From assembly GCA_014058105.1 (NCBI GenBank), contig JACGCM010001245.1, positions 2,604,001-2,668,000 of the forward strand: a DNA stretch of 64,000 nucleotides, given 5' to 3'. A program made the position numbers and the translations under genes. This stretch comes from Kingdonia uniflora (taxonomy: Eukaryota > Streptophyta > Magnoliopsida > Ranunculales > Circaeasteraceae). This document shows positions 12,373-24,250 of the stretch, one piece after another; the first letter of the stretch is position 1; every line of letters starts with the position of its first letter. The notes beneath the pieces were generated by a model, which saw only the letters and a program-made list of their open reading frames with translations, did no database searches and had not been told where the DNA came from.

Positions 12373-12374
12373 AC

Positions 12375-12386
12375 TGGTATCAAAGT
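12375..12386 (+). other. primer binding site of copia B
   Basis: TGGTATCAAAGT matches the common plant copia site TGGTATCAGAGC, complementary to the 3' end of initiator tRNA-Met, with mismatches after the eighth base. Confidence 0.75.
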
Positions 12387-12399
12387 GAATGTTAGGGCT

Positions 12400-13904
12400 T
12401 GTATGATTAGAGCGATGGCCGATATGGAGAAATATGAAATCGATGAAATCAATGGATTGAACTTTAGGATTTGAAAGGTACAAGTAGAGAGTTTTTTATA
12501 TGCGAAGGATTGTGACTTTCTTTTATGAGGGATTTTGATGAAGCCGGCCAATATAGATCGTTTGGAGTGGGAGCTTCTAGATCAAGATGTTCAAGGTAAA
12601 ACTCGTTTAACACTCTCAAGTTTTATTTCTTCTAAATTGCCTAAATTGAGTACTGTGTTAGAGATGATAGACAAATAATTAAAGATGTTTGAATCAACTT
12701 CGAGTGATTTAAATTCTCAGAAGTATGTTACGAGTGTTACAAATTCACGCAAACGGGTTATTATTAGTGACGTAGTAGAAGTCTATGGTGAAGATTCTCG
12801 CATAATGCCGTTTGGATCTTCGTTGCTAACATTGGGTGATTACTCGGATGTTGAAGTTAAAGGAAAGAGAGTTTCACATATTGAGAATAAAAGCAAAAGG
12901 TGCATAAAGGCATGGAATTGTAATTAACAAGATATTTGTTAGAATTACGGTAAAGTTGGTCATAAGAAGGAAAATTGTATATCAACAAAGAAGAGAAGAT
13001 CTGTAAAGACATTCAGTGACTTTCTCTAGGGAAGGTAAAATTTTTGATAGTTCCTCCAATCTTATTTCTAATGATTTGTGTGATATGACTTATGATATTC
13101 GAGATAAGCCATACAATGTGATTCATGGTACTCGGGATAAGTCATGTTAGTTGTTTTATGGTATTTGTAAAAGGTCGAGGTTAGACTTGGATGCTCCATT
13201 AGAAATTACGTCGGGTTAAATCGAATTGTCTAGCTATGATTAGTGTTATCACATTGTAGATAATGGAGATGTCTAGAATGCATTAACGAATTATAATTTG
13301 CTAAGTTCCGACACGATGCAATATGTATCTAGTATGGGTAGAAATATGTTTTCGAGCCAACTATCGGACTTGGGTCTTTTGGCTACCTTTAGCGATGATG
13401 TTTTTACGATCATGAAGGATACTATTATTTTAGCTTGGGACAAAAGACAAAATACGTACTTAGGGATGCGTAATGATAATGAGGACATTATTGGTGTTGT
13501 TACTTCGATGGTGGACTCTAGAGCATGGCATGAAAATCTTGGTCGCATGAGCATTTGGATAAAAGCATTATTCCAGAGGATAATACTTTGACAAGTTAAA
13601 ATCAATAGAATTATTTTTTTATAAAGACGTTGTCTTTGTAAAGCAAAAGAAAGTTGGGTTTCCTCGAAAGAGAAGAAAATGAAATATGAGATCGAACCAC
13701 TTATACGATGATGTATGGGAACCGACTAGAGTTAGTTCCAATGGGAGATTTCATGGTTTTGTTGCTTTAATTGGTGATTCCACACGAGAGCTTGGTGTAC
13801 ATTTCTTGAAGAATGAAACGCATTAGTTTGATGTCTTCGTCAGATGGAAAGCTTTGGTAAAGATTGAGACGGGTTTAATGCTAAAGCGTCTTGGGTCTAA
13901 CATT
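12400..13904 (+). pseudogene. copia B gag, protease region and integrase start
   Basis: Gag opens with MADMEKYEIDEINGLNF near 12415. A degenerate CCHC knuckle (CQNYGKVGHKKENC-like, near 12940-12980) follows. GAG-pre-integrase reads WHENLGRMS near 13530. The integrase core at about 13690-13904 reads DDVWEPTRVSSNGRF and IGDSTRELGVHFLKN, ending at LGSNI where element C is inserted. Numerous stops are present. The partner part resumes at 17073. Confidence 0.75.
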
Positions 13905-14387
13905 GATTAATTTACAATACGATGAAGAAGCTCTAGTTAGCTGAAAGATACGAAGAACACCAAAATAAGGAAAAATAAAGCTTCATTTGCTTAAAAAATG
14001 TAGCAGATTATAATGAATCACTTCAAAACCCTAAGCTTATCTCAGAACTCTTTCAGATCTAACATAAAAAAATTTCCTTGAAAATAACCTAAGTTCCCTT
14101 TATATAGAGGGAACTCAAAATTACAAATCCCACGCATCTCGAGGAAAAAGCACGCCTTAAAATATAACCACCGCCAAAAGGAAAAAGGCTTAATCATGCC
14201 TCTGTTCGAATAAAATAAGTTTATGTTCGAATAAACAAAGATGTATTCGAATACACATAATTTATATTCGAATAAAACTGATCAGGCTGAAATGTATTAG
14301 AACAGGAAAATACTTTATTCAAATACAAAAGGGTGTATTCGAATAGACTTCTTAAAAAGTCAAAAAAACTCATATCCTCCTGGATCA
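13905..14387 (-). repeat. 3' LTR of gypsy C
   Basis: On the minus strand it starts TGATCCAGGAGGATATGAG right after a polypurine tract (CTAAAGGGGGGAGCCA at about 14388-14403). It contains many TATTCGAATA / TTCGAA palindromes in the U3 part (about 14200-14345). It matches 16559-17072. Confidence 0.8.
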
Positions 14388-16540
14388 TGGCTCCCCCCTT
14401 TAGGAGCCTTGAGCTCCTACTTAAGCTGGAACTAGAAAGGTGGGAAATGTGGCATTGCCCAGTACCCTGTAATACCACTCGGCATGACTCAAAGCCACCA
14501 CATGTTTCCCTGGCAGTAACTTTCGGCGAAACACACGACGCCCTTTAGGGTCATCATATCCCACAACATATCCTGACGTAATAAAAGGTTGTCTCTACAT
14601 AAAAACTAACATAACAGAAGTAGTTGGTAATGGGGGTCGAGATAACCTATCAGCCAATTTGTTATCCACTCCCTTCTTATACTGTATAATCAAAGGAAAT
14701 TGTTGCAGATACGACAACCCCTTTATCTGGAGAACTTGTTGTAGCTTGGACTTTATAACTAAAAATTGGAACGGTTTGTGATCAGTATGAACCAGAACCT
14801 CCTCATGCAACTTCCCTAAATTGGTTTGTTGCTTAAAAAATGTTGTCATTGGAGACAACTCATCAGCCGACGTACCCTCCTGAACCGGTCGTACCAAAAA
14901 CACAAACTTGTCGCTCACATTAATCAACTGCTTCACCTGAGTCGCCGTTACTAAAGTTAACGTAGTGATATGCTCCTTTCAAGCATTGATATGGAACACC
15001 TTTCCCTCCTTCACAAGACGATACTTGCGAGCTCTACGGTAATGAATCGGATCTTGGTCCCAAAGATAAGGGCTACCCAAAATGACCTGACACACATCCA
15101 ATGGAACCACCTCAAACGTCACCTCATTAGTAAACTTCTTAAAAATTGTAAACTTGAATGTACACTACTTCGTGACTATCACCTCCGCATCTTTCTGAAA
15201 CCACCCCAAACCATACGGCTTAGGATGAGCCGTAGTCATCAAACCCATCTTCTTCACCAACGTCTCAGAAATCAAATTTTTTGGCTACCCGGATCCATAA
15301 TGGCCTTGACTAAACTCTGCTTTACCTGAACACTGACATGAAAAGGCTCTACCCAACTCTCTTCCTCGGCAGCCAAAGTTTGTTGAAGCATAAGTGTGAG
15401 CTTAGGATTCGGCTTATCTACATCCAAAAGGTCAACAACCTCTGTGGTTAGTACATATCTCTTTCTTGCTCTTTTCCTCCTTCGGACTAAGCTCTGGGTA
15501 AAGTTTCTAATAATAATCAAAAATATACCCACGCGCCTTACAATGATCGCAATGAAACTCCTTGGACGAAGACCCCGCTCCTTTGGCCTCTTCCTTATGC
15601 TCGTTTTTCTAACTTGACTTGTACCCTGACTTGATTTTGTCACTCTTCAAGTACTTGCCATCAATGGCAATTGCCTTCATGGTAGTATCCTCGATATTGA
15701 CCACAGTAAAGAACTTCAACTCTCTCCTAATGGACTCCGACAAACCCCCCATGTACTTCATGAACACCTCACACTCGTCCATATCAATGTCCAAATCCTA
15801 AGCATGGCTATGAAATGTCGTAGTGTACTCCTGTACGAATTGCTCAAACTTTTGGCGTAAATTGTACCATAAAAACCATCTCTTTTGCTCATACCTAATC
15901 GGATAAAACTGTTTTTACACTAAAACCTTGAATTCTTTCCAACCCAAATCTCCCACATCGTGGTGTTTTCGAGAAGATTTCCACCACGTGAATGCATGAC
16001 TTACGAATTTCAATGTAGCAAAGAAAATTTGTTGAGCATTGGAGTATTCGTAAATAAAAAAATAGGTCTCTAACCTATCGAACGAATTATCCAATTTCTT
16101 GGCATCAACGGAACCGTCGAATACCAGAATTTCAATCTTAAAATTGAGACGAAGATTATGAATAGGATTCGATGACTTACCAATACCCGATTGCTCCTTG
16201 TCGGATTTAGCCTTACTAGAATCGCTATCGATCTCCACAAAATTGTGGCCTCCGTCCACCTCTATAACCCCTTTCTTCTTCGAGCGGTCACGCCATTTTG
16301 TCAAAGCAGAAGCCTTTGCGAGTGTGAGACGCAATTGTTCAACCAACTCCCCTACAATAGAAGCTAGGGCAGAAACTATCATTTCCAAAGTTGTGAGTCG
16401 CTCGTTGGAATTGCCCATCTCCAAATCGTCATTCTTTTTCGAATTAGGTTTGCGATGGATCTTCAAAGGACTCACTAGCCTTTCTTTCATTTGCTTGAGA
16501 CGGTCACGTGTAGGGACCATAAACCACAATTAACCCCTGA
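14388..16540 (-). pseudogene. gypsy C gag-protease with RNase H remnant, RT missing
   Basis: From 16529 down, a 204-codon open frame encodes a gypsy gag with a coiled, charged N-terminal part, then the conserved FKIEIxVFDGSVDAKKLDNSFDRLE and WWKSSRKHHD motifs. Gag continues in pieces to about 15600. A protease-region stretch follows to about 14950, near AIMDPGS. At 14936-14595 the frame reads HTDHKPFQFLV, SYLQQFPLIIQYKKG and DNKLADRLSR, the C-terminal RNase H/connection pattern. The YxDD palm is absent, showing an internal deletion of RT and loss of integrase. Confidence 0.75.
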
Positions 16541-16558
16541 AGATCGTAACTAGAAAAC

Positions 16559-17072
16559 TGATACGACTTAATTCACAATACGATGAAAAAGCTCTAGTTA
16601 GCTGAAAGATACGAAGAACACCAAAATTGGGAAAAATAAAGCTTCAATTGCTTAAAAAAATGAAGTAGGTTACAATGAATCACTCTAAAACCCTAGGCTT
16701 CTCTCATAACTCTTTCATATCTAACATAAAAATAACTTCCTAAAAAATAACCTTAGATCCCTTTATATAGAGGGAACTCAAAATTACAAAATCCCACGCA
16801 TCTCAAGGCAAAAACATGCCTCAAAATGCAATCACCGCCAAAAGGAAAAAAGCTGAATAGCGCATCTGTTCGAACATAATAAGTTTATGTTCAAATAAAC
16901 AAAGATGTATTCGAATACACATAATTTGTATTTAAATAAAACTGATCAGGCTTAAATGTATTCGAATAGAAAAAGTCTTTATTCGAATACAAAAGGGTGT
17001 ATTCGAACAAACTAAAAGTCTGTTCGAATAGACTTCTTAAAAAGTCAACAAAACCCATATCCTCCTAGATCA
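16559..17072 (-). repeat. 5' LTR of gypsy C
   Basis: This is the partner of the 13905-14387 LTR. It starts on the minus strand with TGATCTAGGAGGATATGG. It contains the same TTCGAA-rich tract with an additional palindromic unit (around 17000-17030) not found in the other copy. Confidence 0.8.
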
Positions 17073-19136
17073 GTGATGGTGATTAAAAGGCTTGAGAAGA
17101 TCCCAATAATACTACAAGAGTTTGGTATGGCTGAAAGTGTGATTCGTGAGATTACTGAAAGGGCGCGAAGTAGGAAATATTTTATCGAGTTGTCAAAACA
17201 GTTTTGGGCGGATTCGGTAGTTTCAGCGGTTGATAAAGAGTATTGGTATGCATTGGATCTTAGACTATTAAAAGAGATCATTTGAATGAAAAAAGAGGTA
17301 ATCATTTATACTTGTTTTATCTATTCTAGTAGTAGATCATTATTAGATTACATGTCTAGCTTGTGCATGTTTGTGATGATTTTGGTGATTAATCTTATGA
17401 TGTGAAGAATCAAAAAATTATATAATTTATAGATATGATATCAAATTATGATGCATTTTGCGAAGACATGGATAAGTGGACCGAAAAATTATATTTATCG
17501 GGGTCATGTGAGTATATAAAAATCCTTGCAGAGATAGTGCTGGAACAATTGGTTGAAAAGGCTCAATGAGAACCGTATACTCCACCAATTGTAATGAAAA
17601 GAAGAACCAAGGTTTCGAGACCTACGGCCCATTATCATTACTCTCAACATTGTTTGTGGCTAGCCAATATTGGTGATGACTACAAGGTGGCTTTACAAGG
17701 TGAGGTCATGGGCAAATGGGATTTTGTCATGGATGGTGATGAGATGGGATCTCAATTGTCATATCGGATATAAGATGTAATCCCATTACCGATGGTAAAA
17801 CTCTTTACTTCACAAGTTGGTTTACAAGTTAAATAAGAACAAGTTTGTTCAAGCGGTTCAAGGCAAAACTTGTGGTAAAGTACTATCTAGAATAAACATG
17901 CATTTATGTCAAGATGTTTTGGTTTACCGTTTGTGAAGCTAGTTGTATTGTGGTGGCTTTGTTTTTTGGATTGAGTGATTCTTGATACGAAATAAAAAAT
18001 TCTTCATAATTGATCTTATTTTAGATGGGTATGCAAGTCAGCTACATGGATACAAAGTTATTGGGTGAAGTTGCATTATAGAAGCTTATATATGCGAGCT
18101 TCATATGCGTATTCGAGATATGCACCGAAACAATGGGGATCAGTGTTAGATATGTTTATATCATTGGTAGATTTATGAAATACCACAAAGACCAGTGTTA
18201 ATGTTATGAGTGTTTTTGAGAACTCATGGATCGTCCGTTCTTAGAGTATGGATGACATGCAAGTTGCATATGCAAGTTCTAGCATGGGCGAGATTGAAGA
18301 GTCATAGGAACAGTTATCTCAATAAAGGGTTGGACCGATAGATTGGCTAATCCTTGGCATATGGTATAGTACAACAGGAAGAACGTAGATCAGAAGTTGT
18401 TATTGACATAGTACATTTAGACGGTTGGAGTATTATTTGGTAGCGCACCATTTGTCGTTACTTCGGGCTTGAGACACGTGTTTGTTTGGCTATGGAATGT
18501 GATATGAGTTTAGATCGAGGCATGTCTAACTCATTGATGATTTGTTTGCTAATGTATGTCATTGTTTACATGAGACCGGAGTTTTCCCATGAAGTAGGAG
18601 CTATGAGACATTGATAATGAATATTATGTATTTGAAGAAGACTCGGTTGTAGCACATAGCTATGGAGTGATTCTTGTTCGACTTGCAGGGTTGTGTTTAC
18701 TCTTGATGGCGGAGTACGTTAGTGAGATGGAAAGGACTGCAGTTTTGGGGGTGTTATACCGAACCTACTTAGGTATAGAGATGACAATGGTTAATTGCAT
18801 CATTGATTCCAAAGGCACGAGTACGGTGCGGCTTTGAAAGTTTGTAATGGGATGTTCTTGATTTTTTTTTAGAAACATATTCAAAAAGCATTTTCACATG
18901 GTTTTGTATGGTATGGTACTTTTTGCGTAAAAAGTTCGGTTTGATACAGCTACAAATGTAGCTCCTTTGAAGATGGGTAAAGTTACAGGAACCTCACATT
19001 TCAAATTTTAAGTGGGAGATTTGTCAAAGATTGCAAAATTTCATCTGTGGGTCTTCATGAATGAAAGTCCGGGTAGTACGAGCAATTCATTTGGAGATCT
19101 GAAAATGGGTTACGGGATTCGATTCCAAGTGCGAGA
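17073..19136 (+). pseudogene. copia B pol, second part: integrase end, RT and RNase H
   Basis: The integrase end is visible at 17125-17285 (GMAESVIREITERARS and LSKQFWADSVVSAV). Further on, RT and RNase H are recognisable only in scraps, such as a KWDFVMDGDEM stretch near 17710 and AEYVSEMERTAVLG near 18715. Stops and indels are dense throughout, so this is among the most decayed pol regions in the window. Confidence 0.65.
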
Positions 19137-19771
19137 TTATTGAGGGTGATCTGAATAAGACTAGATATGACGGTCGTTCAATCGACATCCAACTCGATTA
19201 TTGACGGTCGTTCAAACGAGATTGGATGTCGATTGAGCAAAATGTTTTTTCTCAACGTTGGAAACTTGGACCGTCAAAGTCGTTCGAATAAGACTAGATG
19301 TCGTTTGAACGAGATACTTGTTTTTAGGGCTAAAAACCTTGTTCTGTCGAAGTCGCTCGAACAAGGTTAGAGTCGTTCGAACAAAAAACCGCGTAGACTA
19401 ATTTTAGAAGTTTATTTGGGACGTTGAGTTTGCCTTGAGATCTGTTTTTTTTGTAATTAGTCCCCTTAGTATATAAGGGAGACTTAAGTTATTTGTTAAC
19501 TCTCTTTTGGTTATAATCTTTGTGAGTTTAATTCTTGAGAACTAGGGTTTGAGGGACTTTATTAGAATGCACGAAAAAGCTGGAGAGATTGCTTGTAACC
19601 TATTTGATCATAGTGGATTGTTTGTGGGGAGTGCTTTTCTATCCGTAAGGGTTTTCCACTTCCCTCCTCCGAGTAAATTATTATGCTTTGATTTCGTTTA
19701 ATTTCTCAATTGGCATTTCTGTTTATCGTTCTTGGGCGAGGGATTGGGATTAGCTACCTAAATTCCTAGCT
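19137..19771 (+). repeat. 3' LTR of copia B
   Basis: It matches the 5' LTR (11805-12372), including the TTCGAA-rich U3, the TATATAAG region and the downstream CTCCTCCG(G/A)GTAAATTATTATG block. It is longer than the 5' copy, mostly through extra sequence in the U3 repeat area. Its last bases differ from the 5' LTR, so the right border is set by the GTAGC duplication. Confidence 0.8.
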
Positions 19772-20074
19772 GTAGCCTTACCTTCGTGCGAAGTAGAATT
19801 TATAGTGGCTTCATTTACTATTTACGAAGCAATTTGGTTGCGGAATATATTAAAAGAACTGGATCATCTACAAAAAGAATCAACGGTGATATATGTAGAT
19901 AACACATCCGCTATAAAACTCGTTAAGAACTCTTTGCAACATGGGAGGAGCAAGCATATTGATACACAGTTCTATTCCCTCAGGATCCATGTCAAGAACA
20001 AATTTGTGGAGTTGGAGTATTGTCATACCGCAAAGCAAGCGACAGACATTTCACCAAGGCGTTGTCGGCTGAAC
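19772..20074 (+). pseudogene. copia A, part 3: end of RNase H
   Basis: The frame resumes with VALPSCEVEF and continues through EAIWLRNILKEL, VIYVDNTSAIKL and GRSKHIDTQFY to HTAKQATDI. It is the C-terminal RNase H region of the same element as 4691-6020 and 10464-11804. It stops where the Tat-E LTR begins; the expected 3' end and LTR of copia A are absent from the window. Confidence 0.85.
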
Positions 20075-20722
20075 TGTAGTAGCCTACTCACAGCCTTCCA
20101 TGACTATCCAGACACTTGAAGTCTATATCGAAGCCTACCAAAAGACTCGAAGCCTAGCGTGCTCATAAATCAGCAAGGATATTGCCTACTCGCAGACAAC
20201 ACTCGAAGACAACGTTGAAGCCTACTGCTAGACTCAAAGCCTAGGAAACTCATACATCAACCAAGACCCACAACAAACCTACATTCGAATCCAATAAAGT
20301 TTTGCCCATATCAGTATATGGTAAAAGGCAGACAAATCAACAGACAAGCCGATAGACAAATACGGCAGAACTGACTTCCGTACGGGACAGCGGCCAAAGA
20401 GGATATACATGTAACTTAACCCTTTTTTAGTGACTTAACTTTTCCTATCTCCTAAAAAGATAGGAGAAAACCTTCGAGTACGAACATGCGCTTGATATCT
20501 AGAACCTCTCCAGCTCAAAATCTATAATCCCACTTATATTTACATCAGCACTTTCAAATCCTCGCGAGAGGTCCTAGAAAATCCCTGTTCACGAACTTCA
20601 CGCAAGTATGTTTGATTAGTATTCTTTTATTTTTATCCCATATACTTGGGAGACCCCTCCATCAAGTCAAATCCCACGTTGTAAGAGCTCGATCTCCTCT
20701 TCCCCCAGATTAGGACCCTACA
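20075..20722 (+). repeat. 5' LTR of Tat-E
   Basis: It runs from TGTAGTAGCCTACTC to GGACCCTACA (648 bp) and is followed by the primer site. Two imperfect repeats built on GAAGCCTAC lie in the U3 part (about 20120-20260). A hairpin (TCCTATCT...AGATAGGA, 20443-20465) is present. Confidence 0.65.
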
Positions 20723-20723
20723 T

Positions 20724-20740
20724 TTGGCGATGTCTGTGCT
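20724..20740 (+). other. degenerate primer binding site of Tat-E
   Basis: TTGGCGATGTCTGTGCT is a mutated form of the TGGCGCCGTCTGTGGGAA site seen intact in Tat-H at 52543. Confidence 0.6.
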
Positions 20741-22800
20741 ATACCCACCCTCGTCCATACACCTCATTTTCAACGACCCCCACCCTCCGCTCTACCTCGG
20801 CCATCGTTGGTACCCCCGTCGACGACATCGCCGCTTAGTTGGCCCCAATAAGCAAATAGTTTGCGAAAATAGAAAAGCGTCACGCAAACCAACTTCGCAT
20901 CGAGCGTGAAGATCAACGTCAAGAACATAAAATTGAAAGACAATGCCGTATAGAAGAAATTGACAGACAACATCAAGCCTTCAACGAGTTACGTTACTCA
21001 GTTCGGGGACTTTAGGAAGTACGTAATACAGAGGCCCATGTTCAATCACTAGCCTCGATACCATCACGCTTATTTGCCCGCATGCGCTTAGGTCCCCACC
21101 CCTAGACCAAGGCCCTATCGGTTCGCCTAGGTGCCTAAAGGACCCCCATCCCTCTGCCAGAAGGCTCAATTCACCTCGGCGTTCTGATTTTGGAAGACTC
21201 AACTGATCCTATACTCCGAACGTCCCGTCATACTATTCGCCGCCTTGTCCGGGAATACCTAGGCGAATGTAGTGTTAAACACACCACAAACCCGCGGCCC
21301 TACCACACGTAACCATATCGATCTCCCCCTCGAGCTGCTAATCTCACCCAACAGAAGCTTGACCAGTAAATCAAAGCTACCATCCATATCAGCTCCAGCC
21401 CCATGCCCAACTCGTGGAGTCGACTTAATAATCCCTTCTGCCCAAAACTTCTCGCCATCGACGTGCCCCTAAACTTTCACACTCCCAAAATTCACAAATA
21501 CTGGAACACCGATCCATAATCCCATGTCCTCAAGTTTCAAAACTACTTAAGCCTCCACTCGTCGGCCGATCACATCCTCTGTCAAATATTCCCTATAAGC
21601 ATTTTAGGCAGCCTCCTCAATTGGTACCGCAGCCTACCTAATGGGTCCATTTGAAGCTTCGAGGATCTATCTAATTTTTTCATATCTTACTTCGCCTTCA
21701 ATAAAGACCGGGAAGTCAGGGTCGACGCCCTTTTAACTTTTGCAAGACCTCGGCTGAGACACTCAAAACTTTTACAAAATAATTTCTAAGCGAATCTCGC
21801 AAAGTCAAAAACCTCGACTGCATAAACGTTATTCTCGCCTACTCCAATGCACTCCCAGATCACAGTCGGGTCAAAGAGTATATCATCCTCCAGAAACCTC
21901 GAACCCTCGAGAAGATGTTGTCTCAGGTTAACAGCTACATCGACCTCAAGCATCCCTGCAAAAGTAACTGCTAGGGACAACCCCAAACATGTAATCACAA
22001 CAGACTAAGACAGTCGAGTACTACCATGGTCTATCCCGTCTATACCAAAATTGAGAACTGTAAGTGCGACTTTCCTAATGATCAGTCTTATTGAGCTTGC
22101 AAGAGCGACCAATACCGGTTCTGCTCAAGCTCAATGTCTCTCTCAGCACTCTCTAACCTATCCGATAAGCCGACCCTATATGGCAAACCCCTTATTCGAT
22201 CAAAGTCAAGAAGGACAAACCTTATTGCCCAAACCACAAGTGTAATTGTCACCCCACCAATAATTGTTATGCCTTGCAGCATTCGCTGGAGATGATACTA
22301 AAATAGGGTAGATTCACCAATACATTGTTGACCTCCCCAGCTACCTTAATGGTTTGTACATTAAACCCCAGGCATACACGCCCACTGGACCAAACGAGGT
22401 ACACATCTTCCAAGCTTGCGCTTCACCATGGAATTAGATAAATCCCTTTCCCAACAAGATTGTGCTTCACCATAAATCGACCCAGCCTTGCTCGCTTATG
22501 CGATGAGACATCTCCAAAAGCGGGATAATCATCCTCCATTTCTTCATCACCCTCCTCACTTTCACCCTCCCCGTCTTCCTCATCTTTTTTCTCTTCGTCC
22601 TCTCTTTCATCCCCCGACTGGTCAGCCACCACCTCTACCTCCTCTTTCTCCTCCTCGTCACTCTCCCTGACTACCCAAGCCCTTCTTCAACTTCTCTTAA
22701 CCAAATCGACATAGGGTACTATTACTACGAGATGAACATCGGTAATGATATGCAACTCCACGATGTCACTATCCACATCCTCCCCATGCCCGAAAATGCT
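20741..22800 (+). pseudogene. Tat-E gag
   Basis: A charged coiled segment is visible near 20870-21000 (RQ/E-rich, encoding RIEREDQRQE). The conserved gag core is at about 21500-21960, including SSADHILCQIFP, NWYRSLPNGSI and SFEDLSNFFISYFA, which are the Retrotrans_gag hallmarks. A Ser/Pro-rich tract follows at about 22540-22680. No frame stays open for more than about 90 codons. Protease and RT were not recognised before the junction. Confidence 0.6.
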
Positions 22801-22815
22801 CGGCTTATTCAGTAA

Positions 22816-23790
22816 TTGCTATATCTACGATCTCAAGCAAGCATTTAGGCAGTGGTACCTACAATTTCATGAGGTGGTTTTGAACCATGGTTTTGTCAAG
22901 TGTAAAATAGATTGTTGAATATACATAAAATAGAGTGGGAGATATTTTATATTTAGGGTTTTATATGTCGACGATATTTTATTCGTTAGCGGTGATGTCC
23001 AATTTCTTCAGGATAAGAAAGCCTTCTTATCTCAGCATTTTGGCATGAAGGAAATAGGAGATTTCAGTTATGTCATTGGCATCAAGATTGAGTGAGACAA
23101 GGCCAGTGGGATATTTAGCATATCTCAGAGTGCATATATTAATTAAGTTTTAAAGAGATATGGTATACATGATTGTAAAGATGGTGAAGTCCCTGTTGTC
23201 AAGAGAGATATCTTCAGGAAGACGATGCCATACGAGACAGTTTTTTCAGACATCGCTAAGGAGTATGCTTCTGTAGTTGGTAGCCTTATATATGGTATGA
23301 TATACATGAGACCCGATATCAGTTTTGCTGTTGGGATGTTAGGAAGGTATAAACAGAACCCTTCTATTGTTCACTAGCATAGATCCAAGAAGGCTCTTTG
23401 CTATTTGAAGAGGACTAAAGATTACATATTGGTTTATAGGAGATCAGATAAGCTCATTATTTTGGGCTATTCTGACTCATATTTTAGAGGGGACAAAGAT
23501 GATAAGAAGTCTACTTCTGGTTATGTGCTTGTTCATGACGCTATCTCGTGGAGAAGTATCAAACAATCTTTTGTAGCTTCCTTAACTATAAATATGGAGT
23601 ATGTGGCATGTTATGAGGCTTCTTGGTAGGTTTTATGGCCTAAGCAGTTTATTTATGAGCTGAAGGTTGTTGATTCAATTTTTAGACCGTTGCGAGTATT
23701 TTATGACAATGAGGTTGTCGTCATGTATATTAAGAATGATAATGTGAATATGGATAACAGGTATATTGACATTAAGTATCACGTTGTTGT
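22816..23790 (+). pseudogene. copia F, part 1: reverse transcriptase and RNase H
   Basis: It starts within RT at a degenerate IYDLKQAFRQWYLQFHE (usually IYGLKQA) and has YVDD at 22964-22975. It continues through VVGSLIYGMIYMRPDISFAVG and ILGYSDSYFRGDKDDKKSTSGY into RNase H, ending at IDIKYHVV where the CACTA element sits. Only a few stops interrupt it, so it is less decayed than copia A or B. Its 5' part is missing at the Tat-E junction. Confidence 0.85.
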
Positions 23791-23804
23791 CACTATAAGA
23801 AAAA
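23791..23804 (+). repeat. left terminal inverted repeat of the CACTA element
   Basis: CACTATAAGAAAAA pairs with the right end at 29713-29726 with two mismatches. Confidence 0.8.
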
Positions 23805-23849
23805 ACACATATAATAGCGCTGGAAAACTGCTATAAAAAGCAACGATAG

Positions 23850-24250
23850 CATTTTTCGTCCGCTTTATTCTCCTATGCTATCCTTTTTACAATAACATTT
23901 TTTTGAATGCCATTAAAAATAGCATTTGAGTAACGCTATCAATTTATTTTAAATGGTGCTTAGAGAACGCCATAGTTGACTTTTTATAATACTTTTTCCC
24001 CGCTATCTATTATTTTTCCATAACATTTGTCTAATGCTATCTATTGTCTTTTTCATAGCATTTGTCCAATACTATATATTATCTTTTTCATAGCATTTCT
24101 CTAATGATATCTATTATCTTTTATATAGCATTTTTCTAATAATATCTATTATCTTTTCTATAGCATTTGTCTAATGCTATCTATTACCTGTACCATAGAA
24201 TTTGTCTAATGCTATCTATTATCTGTAACATAACATCTTCAAATGCTATA
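23850..24250 (+). repeat. CACTA subterminal repeat array
   Basis: About eight degenerate units of roughly 30 bp contain TAGCATTTGTCTAATGCTAT followed by CTATTATCTTT. Such motifs are binding sites for the TNPA-type protein in known CACTA elements; here that role is inferred. Confidence 0.7.

Larger units (their letters stand above)
13905..17072 (-). mobile_element. gypsy C: minus-strand LTR element nested in copia B
   Basis: Two related LTRs (13905-14387 and 16559-17072) flank a 2.2-kb interior read on the minus strand. The interior contains gag, a protease region and the end of RNase H; no reverse transcriptase palm and no integrase were found, so this is a deletion derivative. The copia B integrase reading frame ends at one border and continues at the other. 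I could not recognise a matching target duplication (flanks ACAT and GTGAT). Confidence 0.8.
11805..19771 (+). mobile_element. copia B: full-length Ty1/copia element inserted in copia A
   Basis: Two LTRs bracket a decayed copia interior that contains gypsy element C. GTAGC occurs on both sides (11800-11804 and 19772-19776). Removing the element with one GTAGC restores the copia A codons DVVALPSCE, which supports these borders. Confidence 0.85.
20075..22815 (+). mobile_element. Tat-E: 5' LTR and gag of a Tat-lineage gypsy element
   Basis: An LTR, a degenerate primer binding site and a decayed gag region are present in plus orientation. The element is cut off at about 22815, where copia F sequence begins; no pol or 3' LTR is visible. 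The LTR is not similar to the Tat-1 or Tat-H LTRs beyond general layout, so it is a third family. Confidence 0.7.

Noticed and set aside
16198..16533. Plus-strand open frame of 111 codons opposite gypsy C gag
   Set aside because: Gag motifs are clear on the minus strand; this frame is a shadow.
13905..17072. Target-site duplication for gypsy C
   Set aside because: Bases next to the LTRs (ACAT on the left, GTGAT on the right) do not match; the borders rest on LTR alignment and the interrupted integrase instead.
17073..17305. Open frame resembling a separate small gene at 17073-17285
   Set aside because: It is the integrase end of copia B (LSKQFWADSV), continuing from the other side of gypsy C.
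20770..22632. Minus-strand open frames across Tat-E, one with an acidic Glu/Asp tract (22423-22632)
   Set aside because: The acidic run is only the complement of a Ser/Pro-rich, CT-rich stretch. Gag motifs lie on the plus strand, and the frames do not match the Tat antisense genes.
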